A program made the translations under genes and the position numbers. A DNA stretch of 64,000 nt, taken from positions 1,674,001-1,738,000 of the forward strand of contig JACKDP010000001.1 in the NCBI GenBank assembly GCA_020633435.1, written 5' to 3'. A model generated the notes under the pieces. The model made no database searches, was not told where the DNA came from, and worked only from the letters and a program-made list of their open reading frames with translations. The stretch is from Myxococcales bacterium (GTDB taxonomy: Bacteria > Myxococcota_A > Bradymonadia > UBA7976 > UBA1532). Positions 21,625 through 29,806 of the stretch are shown here, in pieces (position 1 is the stretch's first letter; every line of letters starts with the position of its first letter).

Positions 21625-23775
21625 ATGGCCGACTTCGATCCGACCCCCGGCGTCGCGCACGCCCTCGGCCTGCCCGCGGCCGGCGTCGCGGCGGTCATCG
21701 CCCTCCTCGCCGAGGGGGCCACCGTCCCGTTCATCGCCCGCTACCGCAAGGAGCGCACCGGCGGCCTCGACGAGGTGCAGATCCGCGACGTCCGCGACGC
21801 CCACCGCCGCGCCGTCGAGCTGCACGAGCGCCGCCAGACCGTCCTGGCCACCATCGAGGCCCAGGGCCAGCTCACCCCCGCCCTGCGCGCGCGCCTGCTG
21901 GCCGCCGACACCCTGGCCGCCCTCGAAGATCTCTACCTGCCGTACCGCCCGCGCCGGCGGACGCGCGCCACCGTCGCCCGGGAGCGCGGCCTGGAGCCCC
22001 TCGCCCGGCGCATCCTCGCCCAGCCCCGCGATGGCCGGCCCGCCGCGGAGGCGGCCCGCTTCGTGGGCGGCGAGGTGCCCGACGCCGACGCCGCCCTGGC
22101 CGGCGCGCGCGACATCGTGGCCGAGATCATGAGTGAAGACGCGGACATCCGCGCGAAGGCCCGCGACGCGACGCGCCGCCGGGGCGTCCTCGTCGCCCGC
22201 CCGGTCAAGGGCGCCACCGAGCAGCGGACGCGCTTCGAGCAGTACTACGACTTCAGCGAGGCCGTCGCGCGCATCGCCCCGCACCGGGTGCACGCCCTGC
22301 TGCGCGGTGAGGCCGAGGGGGTGCTCAAGGTCAAGCTCGACGCCCCCGAGGACGCCATCCTCGCCGGGGCGGGCCGCGCCCTGGGCCACGACGCCCGCTC
22401 TCCCTTCGCCCCCGAGCTGGCCGCCGCCGTGGCCGACGGCTACAAGCGCCTGCTCGCGCCCTCCCTCGAGAAGGCCATCCGCGCCGACCTGAAGGCGGTG
22501 GCCGACGCCGAGGCCGCCAACGTCTTCGCCCGGAACGTGCACGCCCTGCTGCTCGCGCCGCCCCTCGGCGAGCGCCGCGTCGTCGCCCTCGACCCCGGCC
22601 TGCGCACCGGCTGCAAGTGCGTCGCAGTCGACGAGACCGGCCGGCTCCTCGCCCATGGCGTCATCTTCCCCGGCCAGGGCGCGGCCCGCGACGCCCAGGC
22701 CCGCGCCGACCTGGCCGCCCTCCTGCGCCGCCACCGCCCCTTCGCCCTCGCCGTCGGCAACGGCACCGGGGGCCGCGAGGCCGCCGACTTCTGCCGAAAG
22801 GTGTTGCGTGACGAGGGCTTGCGCGACATCGCCGTCGTCGAGGTGAGCGAGTCGGGGGCCTCCGTCTACAGCGCCTCCGACCTCGCCCGCGCCGAGTTCC
22901 CCGATCTCGATCTCACCGTCCGCGGCGCCATCTCCATCGCCCGCCGCCTGCAGGATCCCCTGGCCGAGCTGGTGAAGATCGAGCCGAAGTCCATCGGCGT
23001 CGGCCAGTACCAGCACGACGTGCCCCCCGCCCTCCTCGACCAGAAGCTCGACGAGGTGGTGGAGAGCGCCGTGAACGCGGTGGGGGTGCGGGTGCCCACG
23101 GCCAGCGCGCCGCTCCTCGCCCGCGTCGCCGGCATCGGCCCGAAGCTGGCCGAGCGCATCGTGGCCTGGCGCGACACGCACGGCGCCCCGAAGACGCGCC
23201 GCGAGCTGCTCAAGGTCCCGGGCTTCGGCCCCCGCACCTTCGAGCAGGCGGCCGGCTTCCTGCGCGTGGACGGCCCCGATCCCCTCGACGCCTCCGCCGT
23301 CCACCCCGAGCGCTACGGCCTCGTCGCCCGCATGGCGAAGGATCTCGGGGTGCCCGTCGCCCGCCTCATCGGCGACGAGGCGCTCATCGGTCGCATCGAG
23401 CTGGCGCGCTACGTCGACGCCGAGGTCGGCCTGCCCACCCTGCGCGACATCGTGGCCGAGCTGAAGAAGCCGGGCCGCGACCCCCGCGCCGCCTTCGAGC
23501 CCCCGCGCTTCCGCGACGACGTGCACAGCGTCGACGACCTGGAGACGGGCATGATCCTCGACGGCGTCGTCTCCAACGTCACCCACTTCGGCGCCTTCGT
23601 GGACCTGGGCGTCCACCAGGACGGCCTCATCCACATCTCGAAGCTCTCCGACCGCTTCGTCCGCGATCCCCACGAGGTGGTGAAGGTGGGCGACCCCATC
23701 CGGGTGGTGGTGCTCGACGTCGACCGCGCCCGCAAGCGCATCTCGCTCTCGGCGCGGGACGTGGGCGACGCCTGA
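21625..23775 (+). CDS. tex: Tex-family transcription accessory / RNA-binding protein
   Basis: 716 residues. The N-terminus has the family's FIARYRKERTGGLDEVQ segment, then DLYLPYRPRRRTRA. An RNase-H-like YqgF core lies around residues 310-420 (VVALDPGLRTGCKCVAVD). The central part reads IGVGQYQHDV and SVNAVGV-type, followed by helix-hairpin-helix motifs (RVAGIGPKLAERIV; KVPGFGPRTFEQAAGFLR). A C-terminal S1 domain occupies about 638-712 (VVSNVTHFGAFVDLG; DGLIHISKLSDRFV). Tex binds nucleic acid and affects transcription and stress tolerance. It is slightly shorter than the usual 770 or so residues because little follows S1. The start at 21625 has CGGAGA upstream. It is the only clear housekeeping gene in the window and converges on the PDZ operon with a 3-bp gap. 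Confidence 0.97.
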   Translation: MADFDPTPGVAHALGLPAAGVAAVIALLAEGATVPFIARYRKERTGGLDEVQIRDVRDAHRRAVELHERRQTVLATIEAQGQLTPALRARLLAADTLAALEDLYLPYRPRRRTRATVARERGLEPLARRILAQPRDGRPAAEAARFVGGEVPDADAALAGARDIVAEIMSEDADIRAKARDATRRRGVLVARPVKGATEQRTRFEQYYDFSEAVARIAPHRVHALLRGEAEGVLKVKLDAPEDAILAGAGRALGHDARSPFAPELAAAVADGYKRLLAPSLEKAIRADLKAVADAEAANVFARNVHALLLAPPLGERRVVALDPGLRTGCKCVAVDETGRLLAHGVIFPGQGAARDAQARADLAALLRRHRPFALAVGNGTGGREAADFCRKVLRDEGLRDIAVVEVSESGASVYSASDLARAEFPDLDLTVRGAISIARRLQDPLAELVKIEPKSIGVGQYQHDVPPALLDQKLDEVVESAVNAVGVRVPTASAPLLARVAGIGPKLAERIVAWRDTHGAPKTRRELLKVPGFGPRTFEQAAGFLRVDGPDPLDASAVHPERYGLVARMAKDLGVPVARLIGDEALIGRIELARYVDAEVGLPTLRDIVAELKKPGRDPRAAFEPPRFRDDVHSVDDLETGMILDGVVSNVTHFGAFVDLGVHQDGLIHISKLSDRFVRDPHEVVKVGDPIRVVVLDVDRARKRISLSARDVGDA

Positions 23776-23778
23776 GGG

Positions 23779-24990
23779 CTACGGCCGGGCGGGCCGGCAC
23801 CGCGGGCGCTCCAGGCTGCCCGAGCAGGTGAGGCGCAGGGTCCCGTTCACGGCCCCGGCGACGACCGCGAGCGGGCTCGCCGGGTCGAAGTGGACGACGA
23901 CCTCCAGGTGCAGGCGCGCGCGGGGGCTGGCGCGCCAGCGGACGGTCCCCTCCTCGACGACCAGCCGCACGTCCCCGCCCTCGGCCTTCAAGAGCGTCAG
24001 CCTGGCCAGGGCCCCCTCGGCGTCGGCGCTCAGGGCCACCCCGACCGTGACGCGCCCCAGCGCGATGCCCGGCTCGGCCGCCCCGGCCGGCACCAGCCGC
24101 GCCTGCGCCAGGACGAGCTCCAGCCGGCCCTCGGCCAGCGGCCCCTGGCCAAGGGTGAGCGCCAGGCGGCCCTCGAGCTCGCCCCGCAGATCGAAGCTCG
24201 CCTCGGGCTCGGGCGCCGGCACCTGGGGCGGCGGCGCGTCGACGCGGTCGGGGCCGTCCAGCGTGTAGCGCAGCGTCAGCGTCTTGCCGCGGCGGCCCAC
24301 CTCCACCTCCACGTCCCGCGCCGTCTGCAGCCACGTGTAGATCGCCATGGCGGCCTCGGGGCGGTGCAGGGGCTGACCCCCCACGGATCGCACGACGTCG
24401 CCGTTCTCGAACCCGAGCTGGCGAAGGACCCCCGTCGACCGCATGCCCACCAGCCGGAAGCCCACGGCCTCCCCGTCCTGGAAGGCGGGCACGACCCGCG
24501 CCTGGCGCGGCCAGTCGACGTCCTTGAGCCCCGCGGCCGGCACCCGGAAGTGGCCGGGGCCGAGCGCCTCGACGCCGGCCAGCGTCACCTCGGATGGCCG
24601 CGCCTCGGCCTCCGCCGGCGCCACCACGGCCTCGTCCGTGAGCGTGACGTGCAGCGTCAGGGGCTGCCCCCGGCGCTCGATGTCGATGGTCAGCGCGTCG
24701 GCGCCCTCGAGCTGCTCCAGGTGGGTCGGCAGCCAGTCAGGGCCCGCGATGGCCTTCCCGTCCACGCGCAGGACGACGTCCCCGTTGCGGAGGCCGAGGG
24801 CGGCGGGGAGGCTGCGGCGCCGGATGCCGTAGAGCTTCACCCCCTCGACGCGCCCGCCCACGTCACGGGGGATGACCCGGGCCTGGCGCGCCCACTCGCC
24901 ACTCGCGAGCGCCGCGCGCGCGACCTGGAAGGGGCCGGCGTCGCCCGCCACGGGGGGCGCGGCCAGCAGCACGAAGAGCAATGCAATCAA
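23779..24990 (-). CDS. Exported GspC-like double-PDZ protein
   Basis: 403 residues from a TTG start at 24990. This start is chosen because the paralog upstream begins at an equivalent TTG and both give LIAL(L/Y)F(V/L)LLAAPPV signal peptides. The protein has two PDZ modules of the GspC type: RVEGVKLYGIRRRSLPAALG with NGDVVLRVDG, then AVGFRLVGMRSTGVLRQLG with NGDVVRSVGG. Each is preceded by WPRQARV or WARQARV. The C-terminal 150 residues are a beta-rich domain shared with the paralog (LEVVVHFDPAS; CSGSLERPRCRP). GspC PDZ domains take part in type II secretion, but no other T2SS gene is in the window, so a scaffold role in the envelope is safer. Last gene of a four-gene operon. Confidence 0.75.
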   Translation of the reverse strand: MIALLFVLLAAPPVAGDAGPFQVARAALASGEWARQARVIPRDVGGRVEGVKLYGIRRRSLPAALGLRNGDVVLRVDGKAIAGPDWLPTHLEQLEGADALTIDIERRGQPLTLHVTLTDEAVVAPAEAEARPSEVTLAGVEALGPGHFRVPAAGLKDVDWPRQARVVPAFQDGEAVGFRLVGMRSTGVLRQLGFENGDVVRSVGGQPLHRPEAAMAIYTWLQTARDVEVEVGRRGKTLTLRYTLDGPDRVDAPPPQVPAPEPEASFDLRGELEGRLALTLGQGPLAEGRLELVLAQARLVPAGAAEPGIALGRVTVGVALSADAEGALARLTLLKAEGGDVRLVVEEGTVRWRASPRARLHLEVVVHFDPASPLAVVAGAVNGTLRLTCSGSLERPRCRPARP

Positions 24991-25055
24991 CGACTTCTCT
25001 GCCTCCTCGGCGGGACGCCGATCGACGGGGACCCAGCGGCCGGGGGGCCGCCGGC

Positions 25056-25958
25056 TCAGATCCGGGGTCGGCAGCGCACCGCGGGCACGGGCCCCTCGCA
25101 CTCGAGGCGGACCCGCCCGTCCACCGCGCCAGGCAGCAGCCGCAGCGGGCTCGTGGCCGCGTCGAACTTCACGACGACCTCCAGCGAGAGGCGGATGGTC
25201 CCCCGCCGCCGCGTCCAGGGCAGGCTCACGCCACCCTTCTGCAGCTCCAGCGAGACGTCGCCGTCCTGGGCCACCAGCGTCTCGACCTTGCCGCCCAGGC
25301 CGCCGTCGTCCGCCTTCAGGCTCACCGTCGCCGTGATGCGACCCAGGCGGACGATCGGCCCATCGGGGAGCTTGAGCTGCCCGCCCACGAGGGCCAGGTT
25401 CATCGCCCCCTCGCCCCCGGCGCCCTCACCCAGCGAGAAGTCGAGCTTCCCGTCGAGCTGCCCCACCACGTCCAGCGTAGGCCCGGGCGGCTGCAACTCC
25501 GGGGGCAAGAAGGCGTCCCCGTTCGGGGGCATGCCCGTCAGGTCGTACTTCAGCGTCAGCGGGGTGCCGCGCCGGTCCACCGTCACGTCCACGCTCTTGG
25601 CAGTGCGCAGGTCGTTGTAGATCGTCAGGGCGTCCTCCATGCCCTTGATGGGCCGGCCCGCGATGGCGACGACGATGTCGCCGTTCGCGAAGCCAAGCGC
25701 GCCGAAGAGGCTGCCGCGGCGGATGCCGAAGAGCTTGAAGCCCCGGACGACGCCGTCCTTGTGGGCCGGCACGATGCGGGCCTGGCGGGCCCACTCCTGG
25801 GCGCCCACCTGGCCGACGTTCACGCGGTAGTGGCCCGGCACGATCATCTCGATGCCCGCCGTGGAGGGCGCGGTGGCCGAGGCCGGCGCCGCCGCCGAGG
25901 CCGGCGCCCCGGCGGGCACGGGGGGCGCCGCCAGCAGCAAAAAGTACAGTGCGATCAA
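25056..25958 (-). CDS. Exported GspC-like single-PDZ protein
   Basis: 300 residues. The start is TTG at 25958. AGGAA lies five bases upstream, and the TTG overlaps the stop of the preceding gene as TTGA, the same arrangement as the ATGA overlaps elsewhere here. The signal peptide LIALYFLLLAAPP is followed by an Ala/Pro linker, one GspC-type PDZ (VRGFKLFGIRRGSLFGALG; NGDIVVAIAG) and the same C-terminal beta domain as the paralog (LEVVVKFDAA; VRCRPRI). It looks like the single-module ancestor or sister of the 23779-24990 gene; a duplication with gain or loss of a PDZ is likely. The frame also stays open upstream, but the overlap argues against a longer start. Confidence 0.78.
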   Translation of the reverse strand: MIALYFLLLAAPPVPAGAPASAAAPASATAPSTAGIEMIVPGHYRVNVGQVGAQEWARQARIVPAHKDGVVRGFKLFGIRRGSLFGALGFANGDIVVAIAGRPIKGMEDALTIYNDLRTAKSVDVTVDRRGTPLTLKYDLTGMPPNGDAFLPPELQPPGPTLDVVGQLDGKLDFSLGEGAGGEGAMNLALVGGQLKLPDGPIVRLGRITATVSLKADDGGLGGKVETLVAQDGDVSLELQKGGVSLPWTRRRGTIRLSLEVVVKFDAATSPLRLLPGAVDGRVRLECEGPVPAVRCRPRI

Positions 25959-26824
25959 CGGTGTTCCTGCTTTCTCGGCGAGAAGGTGATGGGCACGGTG
26001 ACGACGCAGTGGCTGATGGGCCGCTGGCGGCGCCCCCGATCGGCGACGGTCTGGTGCAGGGCCTCCCCCGCGCAGTCCGTCAACGCACCGGCGAGCAGGG
26101 TGGTCTCTCGCAGGACGGCGCTGGGGGTGCCATCGGCGTCGAACTCCAGGGCGAACGTCAGCCGGCCGGCCCGGGCCTGGGCGCCGAAGGCGTCGGCGTG
26201 GCAGCTCCCGAGCCGGCGCGTCGCCCGCCGGATGGCCGCCGTGAGCGCCGCCTGCGGGCACTCCCCCTCGAAGCCGAGGGCCTGGAACCCGACCCGCACG
26301 GCCACCCGCTGATCCTCGGCCTCGGCCGCCTCCGACGTGGGGGCGATGGGCACGATCCGCGCGGGCGGCGCGCCGCGGAAGGTCGCCGCCGCCAGCGTGG
26401 CCGGCAGATCGAGGCCCGCCGGCGGCGCGCGCCCCTGGCCCTCGACGAGCACGGGCGCCGGGCTCCACGAGGCCACCCGCCAGCCCCCCTCGACCTGCTC
26501 CAGGTGGAACGAGACCACATGGGGCTGGCCGCTGAACGTCATGAGCGCGTCGATGAGCAGCCGGCCGTCCACCATCCGCACCCGCCAGAGGTCGACGAAG
26601 CGGTACTGCTCCGGGGTGTCGACCATGAGCCGCGGCGGGAACTCGCGGGGATCGAGGCCGGGCGCGAACCGCACGCTCATGGCGTCGGCGGCCGCGAACA
26701 CCTCCGTCGAGAGCCACTGGCGTACGTCCGCCACGGGATCCGACGTCCGGGCCGCCTGCTCGGGATCCTTCGACTGGCAGGCCGCCAGCGCCAGCAGGGC
26801 GGCGAGGCCCACGAGCGCCCTCAT
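25955..26824 (-). CDS. Lipoprotein with AgmX/PglI-like C-terminal domain
   Basis: 289 residues. The ATG at 26824 overlaps the upstream stop (ATGA). Lipobox LALAAC (Cys16). The first 170 residues have no known family (VRQWLSTEVFAAAD; VSFHLEQVEGGWRV). The C-terminal 100 residues follow the AgmX/PglI or TonB-like tail seen in Myxococcota gliding and envelope proteins: a Cys in RLGSCHADAF, then a strand-turn-strand LTFALEFDADGTPS, a second Cys in LTDCAGEALH, and a hydrophobic end VVTVPITFSP. I infer an envelope component working with the ExbD-like and PDZ proteins of the same operon. Confidence 0.8.
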   Translation of the reverse strand: MRALVGLAALLALAACQSKDPEQAARTSDPVADVRQWLSTEVFAAADAMSVRFAPGLDPREFPPRLMVDTPEQYRFVDLWRVRMVDGRLLIDALMTFSGQPHVVSFHLEQVEGGWRVASWSPAPVLVEGQGRAPPAGLDLPATLAAATFRGAPPARIVPIAPTSEAAEAEDQRVAVRVGFQALGFEGECPQAALTAAIRRATRRLGSCHADAFGAQARAGRLTFALEFDADGTPSAVLRETTLLAGALTDCAGEALHQTVADRGRRQRPISHCVVTVPITFSPRKQEHR

Positions 26825-27885
26825 GGCGCCACCGACGCGATGGGCAGGCCCGACGCCGCGCTGCGCAGGGCGTCGAGCAGCGCCACCGCCCGGGCGTGGT
26901 TGCCCCCGGGATCGGGGTGGAAGAGGAAGCCGGCGGCGGGCTCGGCGCGCTGCAAGCTGGCCACCGCCGGGCGCAGGCTCTCGACCCGCAGCCCGTCGTC
27001 GCCGGGGGGCACGTCGGCGGCCACCTCGCCCACCGCGAGCCGGACGCCGGCCGTCGTCTGCTGCACGTCGATGACCGGCGGCACGCGCTCCCCCACGGGC
27101 AGGGGCTCCGCGTGGGCCAGGGGCAGGAACGCCGGGCCGCCCTGGGGATCGCGCACGACCAGCATCAGGGCCTCCGCCCCCGCCTCCACCGCCAGCGCGG
27201 CGATCTGGGCGTGGCGCAGGGCGGGCGCGTCGGCGGCCAGGGCGATGGCCACATGGGGCCGGTAGGTGGCGTGGGCCACCCACGCGAGCTGCTGGCGCGC
27301 GGCCAGGGCGTCGGCGATGGCGCTGCGGATGGCCCCCGGCTCGTCGGGCACGCGGCGCCCGTCCACCCAGAAGCCCGCCGCCGTCACCATCACCAGGGCC
27401 GCCGCCGTGGGGCGGCCGTTGGCGTCGCGGCCGGCCAGCCCGCCGGGCCAGGGCTCCGCCGTGCGGGCCCGCGGCAGCCCGCGGGCGCCGAGGACGTCGA
27501 CGAGGGCCTGCTGCGTCGCGGCGTCATCCACCTTGCTGATGCGCCAGCCGTCGGCCGAGCGCGTGAGCTCCACCGCGAGCTGCGCGGGCCAGCCATCGAT
27601 GGCGAACGCCACCTCCCCCTCCCGCCGATCGTCATCCACCCGCCGCAGCTCCGCCACCTGCAGGAACCGGTAGCGGTCGGGCTCGATGAGGCCGGGCAGG
27701 CGGAAGGCCTCGCGGGCGCGCCCCGTGAGCAGGGCGCCGCGCGCCTCGGCGTCGAAGAAGGCCGACCCGAAGGCCCGGCTCGCGACCTCGAACGCCGACA
27801 GCGGCCGCCCCGCCGCCGGCCCGCCGCGCTCGTCGGCGCTGCACCCCAGCAGGAAAGTGAACAGAAACAGGGAGATACGGCGCAC
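26821..27885 (-). CDS. Lipoprotein with ExbD/TolR-like segments
   Basis: 354 residues. GTG start at 27885 preceded by GGAGGAAGA. Signal peptide with lipobox FLLGC (Cys15). Residues about 30-150 form a domain similar in layout to the first half of the next lipoprotein (RYRFLQVAELRRVDD; ELTRSADGWRISKV). Two later stretches (VMVTAAGFWVDGRRVPD, and HVAIALAADAPALRHAQIAA) resemble the periplasmic fold of ExbD/TolR. No N-terminal transmembrane proton channel is present. First gene of the operon 27885-23779, divergent from the barrel gene at 27984 across 98 bp. I infer an envelope energy-coupling or motility-related complex. Confidence 0.72.
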   Translation of the reverse strand: MRRISLFLFTFLLGCSADERGGPAAGRPLSAFEVASRAFGSAFFDAEARGALLTGRAREAFRLPGLIEPDRYRFLQVAELRRVDDDRREGEVAFAIDGWPAQLAVELTRSADGWRISKVDDAATQQALVDVLGARGLPRARTAEPWPGGLAGRDANGRPTAAALVMVTAAGFWVDGRRVPDEPGAIRSAIADALAARQQLAWVAHATYRPHVAIALAADAPALRHAQIAALAVEAGAEALMLVVRDPQGGPAFLPLAHAEPLPVGERVPPVIDVQQTTAGVRLAVGEVAADVPPGDDGLRVESLRPAVASLQRAEPAAGFLFHPDPGGNHARAVALLDALRSAASGLPIASVAP

Positions 27886-27983
27886 TCTTCCTCCGTGGGC
27901 GGCATCCTGGCACAGCCGGACCCGTGAAACAAAGCGACGTGCGCCATCATGCCGTAGGATGCGCCGCGGGGAGGGAGAGAAGG

Positions 27984-28649
27984 ATGACCGTGCACCGACT
28001 GCTCGTCTTGAGTCTGCTGTTCGCGGCGCCGGCCGCCGCCGACGTCCGCTTCAACCTGGAGATGGGGGCCTTCTCGCGGGCCATCCCCTCGGTCGACCTG
28101 GCCGACCTCGCCGGCGAGACGGCCTTCGGCGCCCAGGACGACCAGTCCCCCGCCGCCCTCGGCCTGCAGCTCGGCTTCGGCGTGCAGGTCGACGCGCTGG
28201 AGGCGGGCCTCGACGTCGGCGTGGGGGCCGGCGGCCTCGACATCACGGCCGTCGAGGACCGCTACTTCGGCGCCCGCGACGAGATCGGCGGCGGCACGAC
28301 GCTGCAGGCCGGCCTGCACGGCTGGTGGACGCCCGCCCTCGGCGAGGACTGGCAGCTCCTCCTCGGCCCCCGGGGGGTCTGGCACCTCGCCACCGTGGCG
28401 TCCGGCGTCGGCCAGGCCACCCTGACGTCCATCGGGCTGGGCGGGCAGCTCGGCTTCCGGTGGCGCTCCCAGGTCGTGAGCCCGACCCTCGACGGCCACC
28501 TGCAGCTCGTGGTCGATGGCCTGGCGCACCTGCCCCTGTCCGTCGCCGTGCGCAAGAGCGCCACCGACGTGGTCTTCGAGAGCGACGCCCCCGAAGGCGT
28601 GTTCGGCTCCTGGGGCCTGAACCTGGGCTACTGCCTGACCTTCAAGTAG
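27984..28649 (+). CDS. Putative outer-membrane beta-barrel protein
   Basis: 221 residues. The ATG at 27984 follows GAGAGAAGG; a longer start at 27924 lacks a ribosome site. It has a cleavable signal peptide (LFAAPAAAD). The mature protein alternates short hydrophobic strands and Gly/Asp turns (LGLQLGFGVQVDAL, GLDVGVGAGGLDI, LGGQLGFRWRSQV, LQLVVDGLAHLPLSV) and ends WGLNLGYCLTFK, which resembles a terminal barrel strand with an aromatic last residue. The size fits an eight-stranded barrel. No specific family was recognised. It is a single-gene unit, closed by the intrinsic terminator at 28683. Confidence 0.7.
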   Translation: MTVHRLLVLSLLFAAPAAADVRFNLEMGAFSRAIPSVDLADLAGETAFGAQDDQSPAALGLQLGFGVQVDALEAGLDVGVGAGGLDITAVEDRYFGARDEIGGGTTLQAGLHGWWTPALGEDWQLLLGPRGVWHLATVASGVGQATLTSIGLGGQLGFRWRSQVVSPTLDGHLQLVVDGLAHLPLSVAVRKSATDVVFESDAPEGVFGSWGLNLGYCLTFK

Positions 28650-28682
28650 CCCACGGAAATCCCCAGGCGATTCGCGCACTTC

Positions 28683-28713
28683 GAGCCCGGCCCGCCGCCG
28701 GGCTCTTTTTTTT
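28683..28713 (+). terminator. Intrinsic (rho-independent) terminator
   Basis: GAGCCCGGC, loop CCGCC, GCCGGGCTC (a perfect 9-bp stem), then eight T. It lies 34 bp after the stop of the barrel gene. It is the clearest terminator in the window. Confidence 0.95.
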
Positions 28714-28761
28714 CGCCCCCCCAAGAAAAGACCGCCGTCGCCCCTCGGTAAAGGCCGGGCA

Positions 28762-28782
28762 GATCCCCGACGGACGGGGATC
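28762..28782 (+). promoter_or_regulatory. Perfect 8-bp inverted repeat upstream of exported-protein operon
   Basis: GATCCCCG-ACGGA-CGGGGATC, ending 22 bases before the ATG at 28805 and just before its GAGGAG ribosome site. It could be an operator or a leader hairpin. No T tract follows, so it is not a terminator. Confidence 0.5.
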
Positions 28783-28804
28783 GCTCAACCACGCGAGGAG
28801 CATC

Positions 28805-29806
28805 ATGAGCAACGGATGGCGAGGGCTCTTGTGCGGCCTGCTGGCGGTCTCACCGCTGGTGGCCGGGGCGCAGGTGCGCGGCGATCTCCTGGGGGGCGGC
28901 GGCGGCGTCGTCGTGCAGCCCCCGCCCGACGACCGCGACGTCGACCGCCCGCCGGCGGATGACCCGGGCCCGTTCTCCGGGGTCACCGGCGTCCCGGGGC
29001 GGGCCTACACCGTCGACTTCCACCTCGACGCGCGCCAGGTGACCCGCCGGGCCCGCGTCCGGTTCAGCGACGGCACCGTGGCGCGGGCCGCCCGCCGCGT
29101 GCGGCATGACTTCGGCCCCGCCATGGACCACCGGCGGCCGACGACCCGGTTCGAGGTCAGCCTGCTGGACGACGCGGGCGCCGTCGTGGGCACGACGACC
29201 GTCGATCTCGTCAGCGCCATCGCGTTGTCCCGGCGGATGGGCTTCGCCCAGGCCGGCGTCGAGCCGCCCATGGCCCAGGCGGCCATGTGCCCCTTCCGGG
29301 CGACGGTCACCCTCACCAACCACGAGGCCGAGGCGGTCACCTACGGCGGCTACCTGCGGCAACTCTCCCCCTGCGACCCCCGCGAGGCGCCCTTCGTCCA
29401 GTCCCTGAGCCTCGCCACGATGGTGGGCCCCGGCGTCGATCCGCCCCTGGAGGACCAGCGCATCGGTCGCACCCCGGGGTCCCTGCGCCTGCTGCCGGGC
29501 GAGTCCCGGGCCGTCGACCTGGTGCTGCCCTGCTCCGACGCCGCCGACATCTGCGTCGCCTCCTGGAACTTCATCGGGCGCACCGAGAGCGGCCGCAAGG
29601 CCTACGCCGCCTTCCACGCCGAGCTCGGCCGCAACCCCTACCGCGTCGAGGCGGTGGGCCGCCGCGACGCCGCCTTCCTCGACGCCCTGGTCGACGGCGG
29701 CCTCGTGCCCGCCGACACCACCGTCATCGACCACGACCTGCTCGACCGGCTCGAGGCCGAGGGCCGCATCGCCAACACCCCGAACGGTTGGGAGGTGATC
29801 CCGTGA
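28805..29806 (+). CDS. Exported protein of unknown function
   Basis: 333 residues. The ATG at 28805 follows GAGGAG at five bases. Signal peptide LLAVSPLVAGAQ, then a Gly/Pro/Asp-rich linker. The main domain is beta-rich (YTVDFHLDARQVTRRARVRF; FRATVTLTNHEAEAVTYGGY; AVDLVLPCSDAADICVASW), suggesting one or two Ig-like sandwiches with a Cys pair. The last 60 residues are helical (FLDALVDGGLVPADTTVIDH). No family was recognised. It heads an operon of four exported proteins, and its stop overlaps the next start (GTGA). Confidence 0.75.
   Translation: MSNGWRGLLCGLLAVSPLVAGAQVRGDLLGGGGGVVVQPPPDDRDVDRPPADDPGPFSGVTGVPGRAYTVDFHLDARQVTRRARVRFSDGTVARAARRVRHDFGPAMDHRRPTTRFEVSLLDDAGAVVGTTTVDLVSAIALSRRMGFAQAGVEPPMAQAAMCPFRATVTLTNHEAEAVTYGGYLRQLSPCDPREAPFVQSLSLATMVGPGVDPPLEDQRIGRTPGSLRLLPGESRAVDLVLPCSDAADICVASWNFIGRTESGRKAYAAFHAELGRNPYRVEAVGRRDAAFLDALVDGGLVPADTTVIDHDLLDRLEAEGRIANTPNGWEVIP

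Noticed and set aside
23890..25620. Plus-strand frames of several hundred codons opposite the PDZ operon
   Set aside because: The minus-strand frames contain clear PDZ and signal-peptide features. The plus-strand products are His/Arg/Pro-rich without domains.
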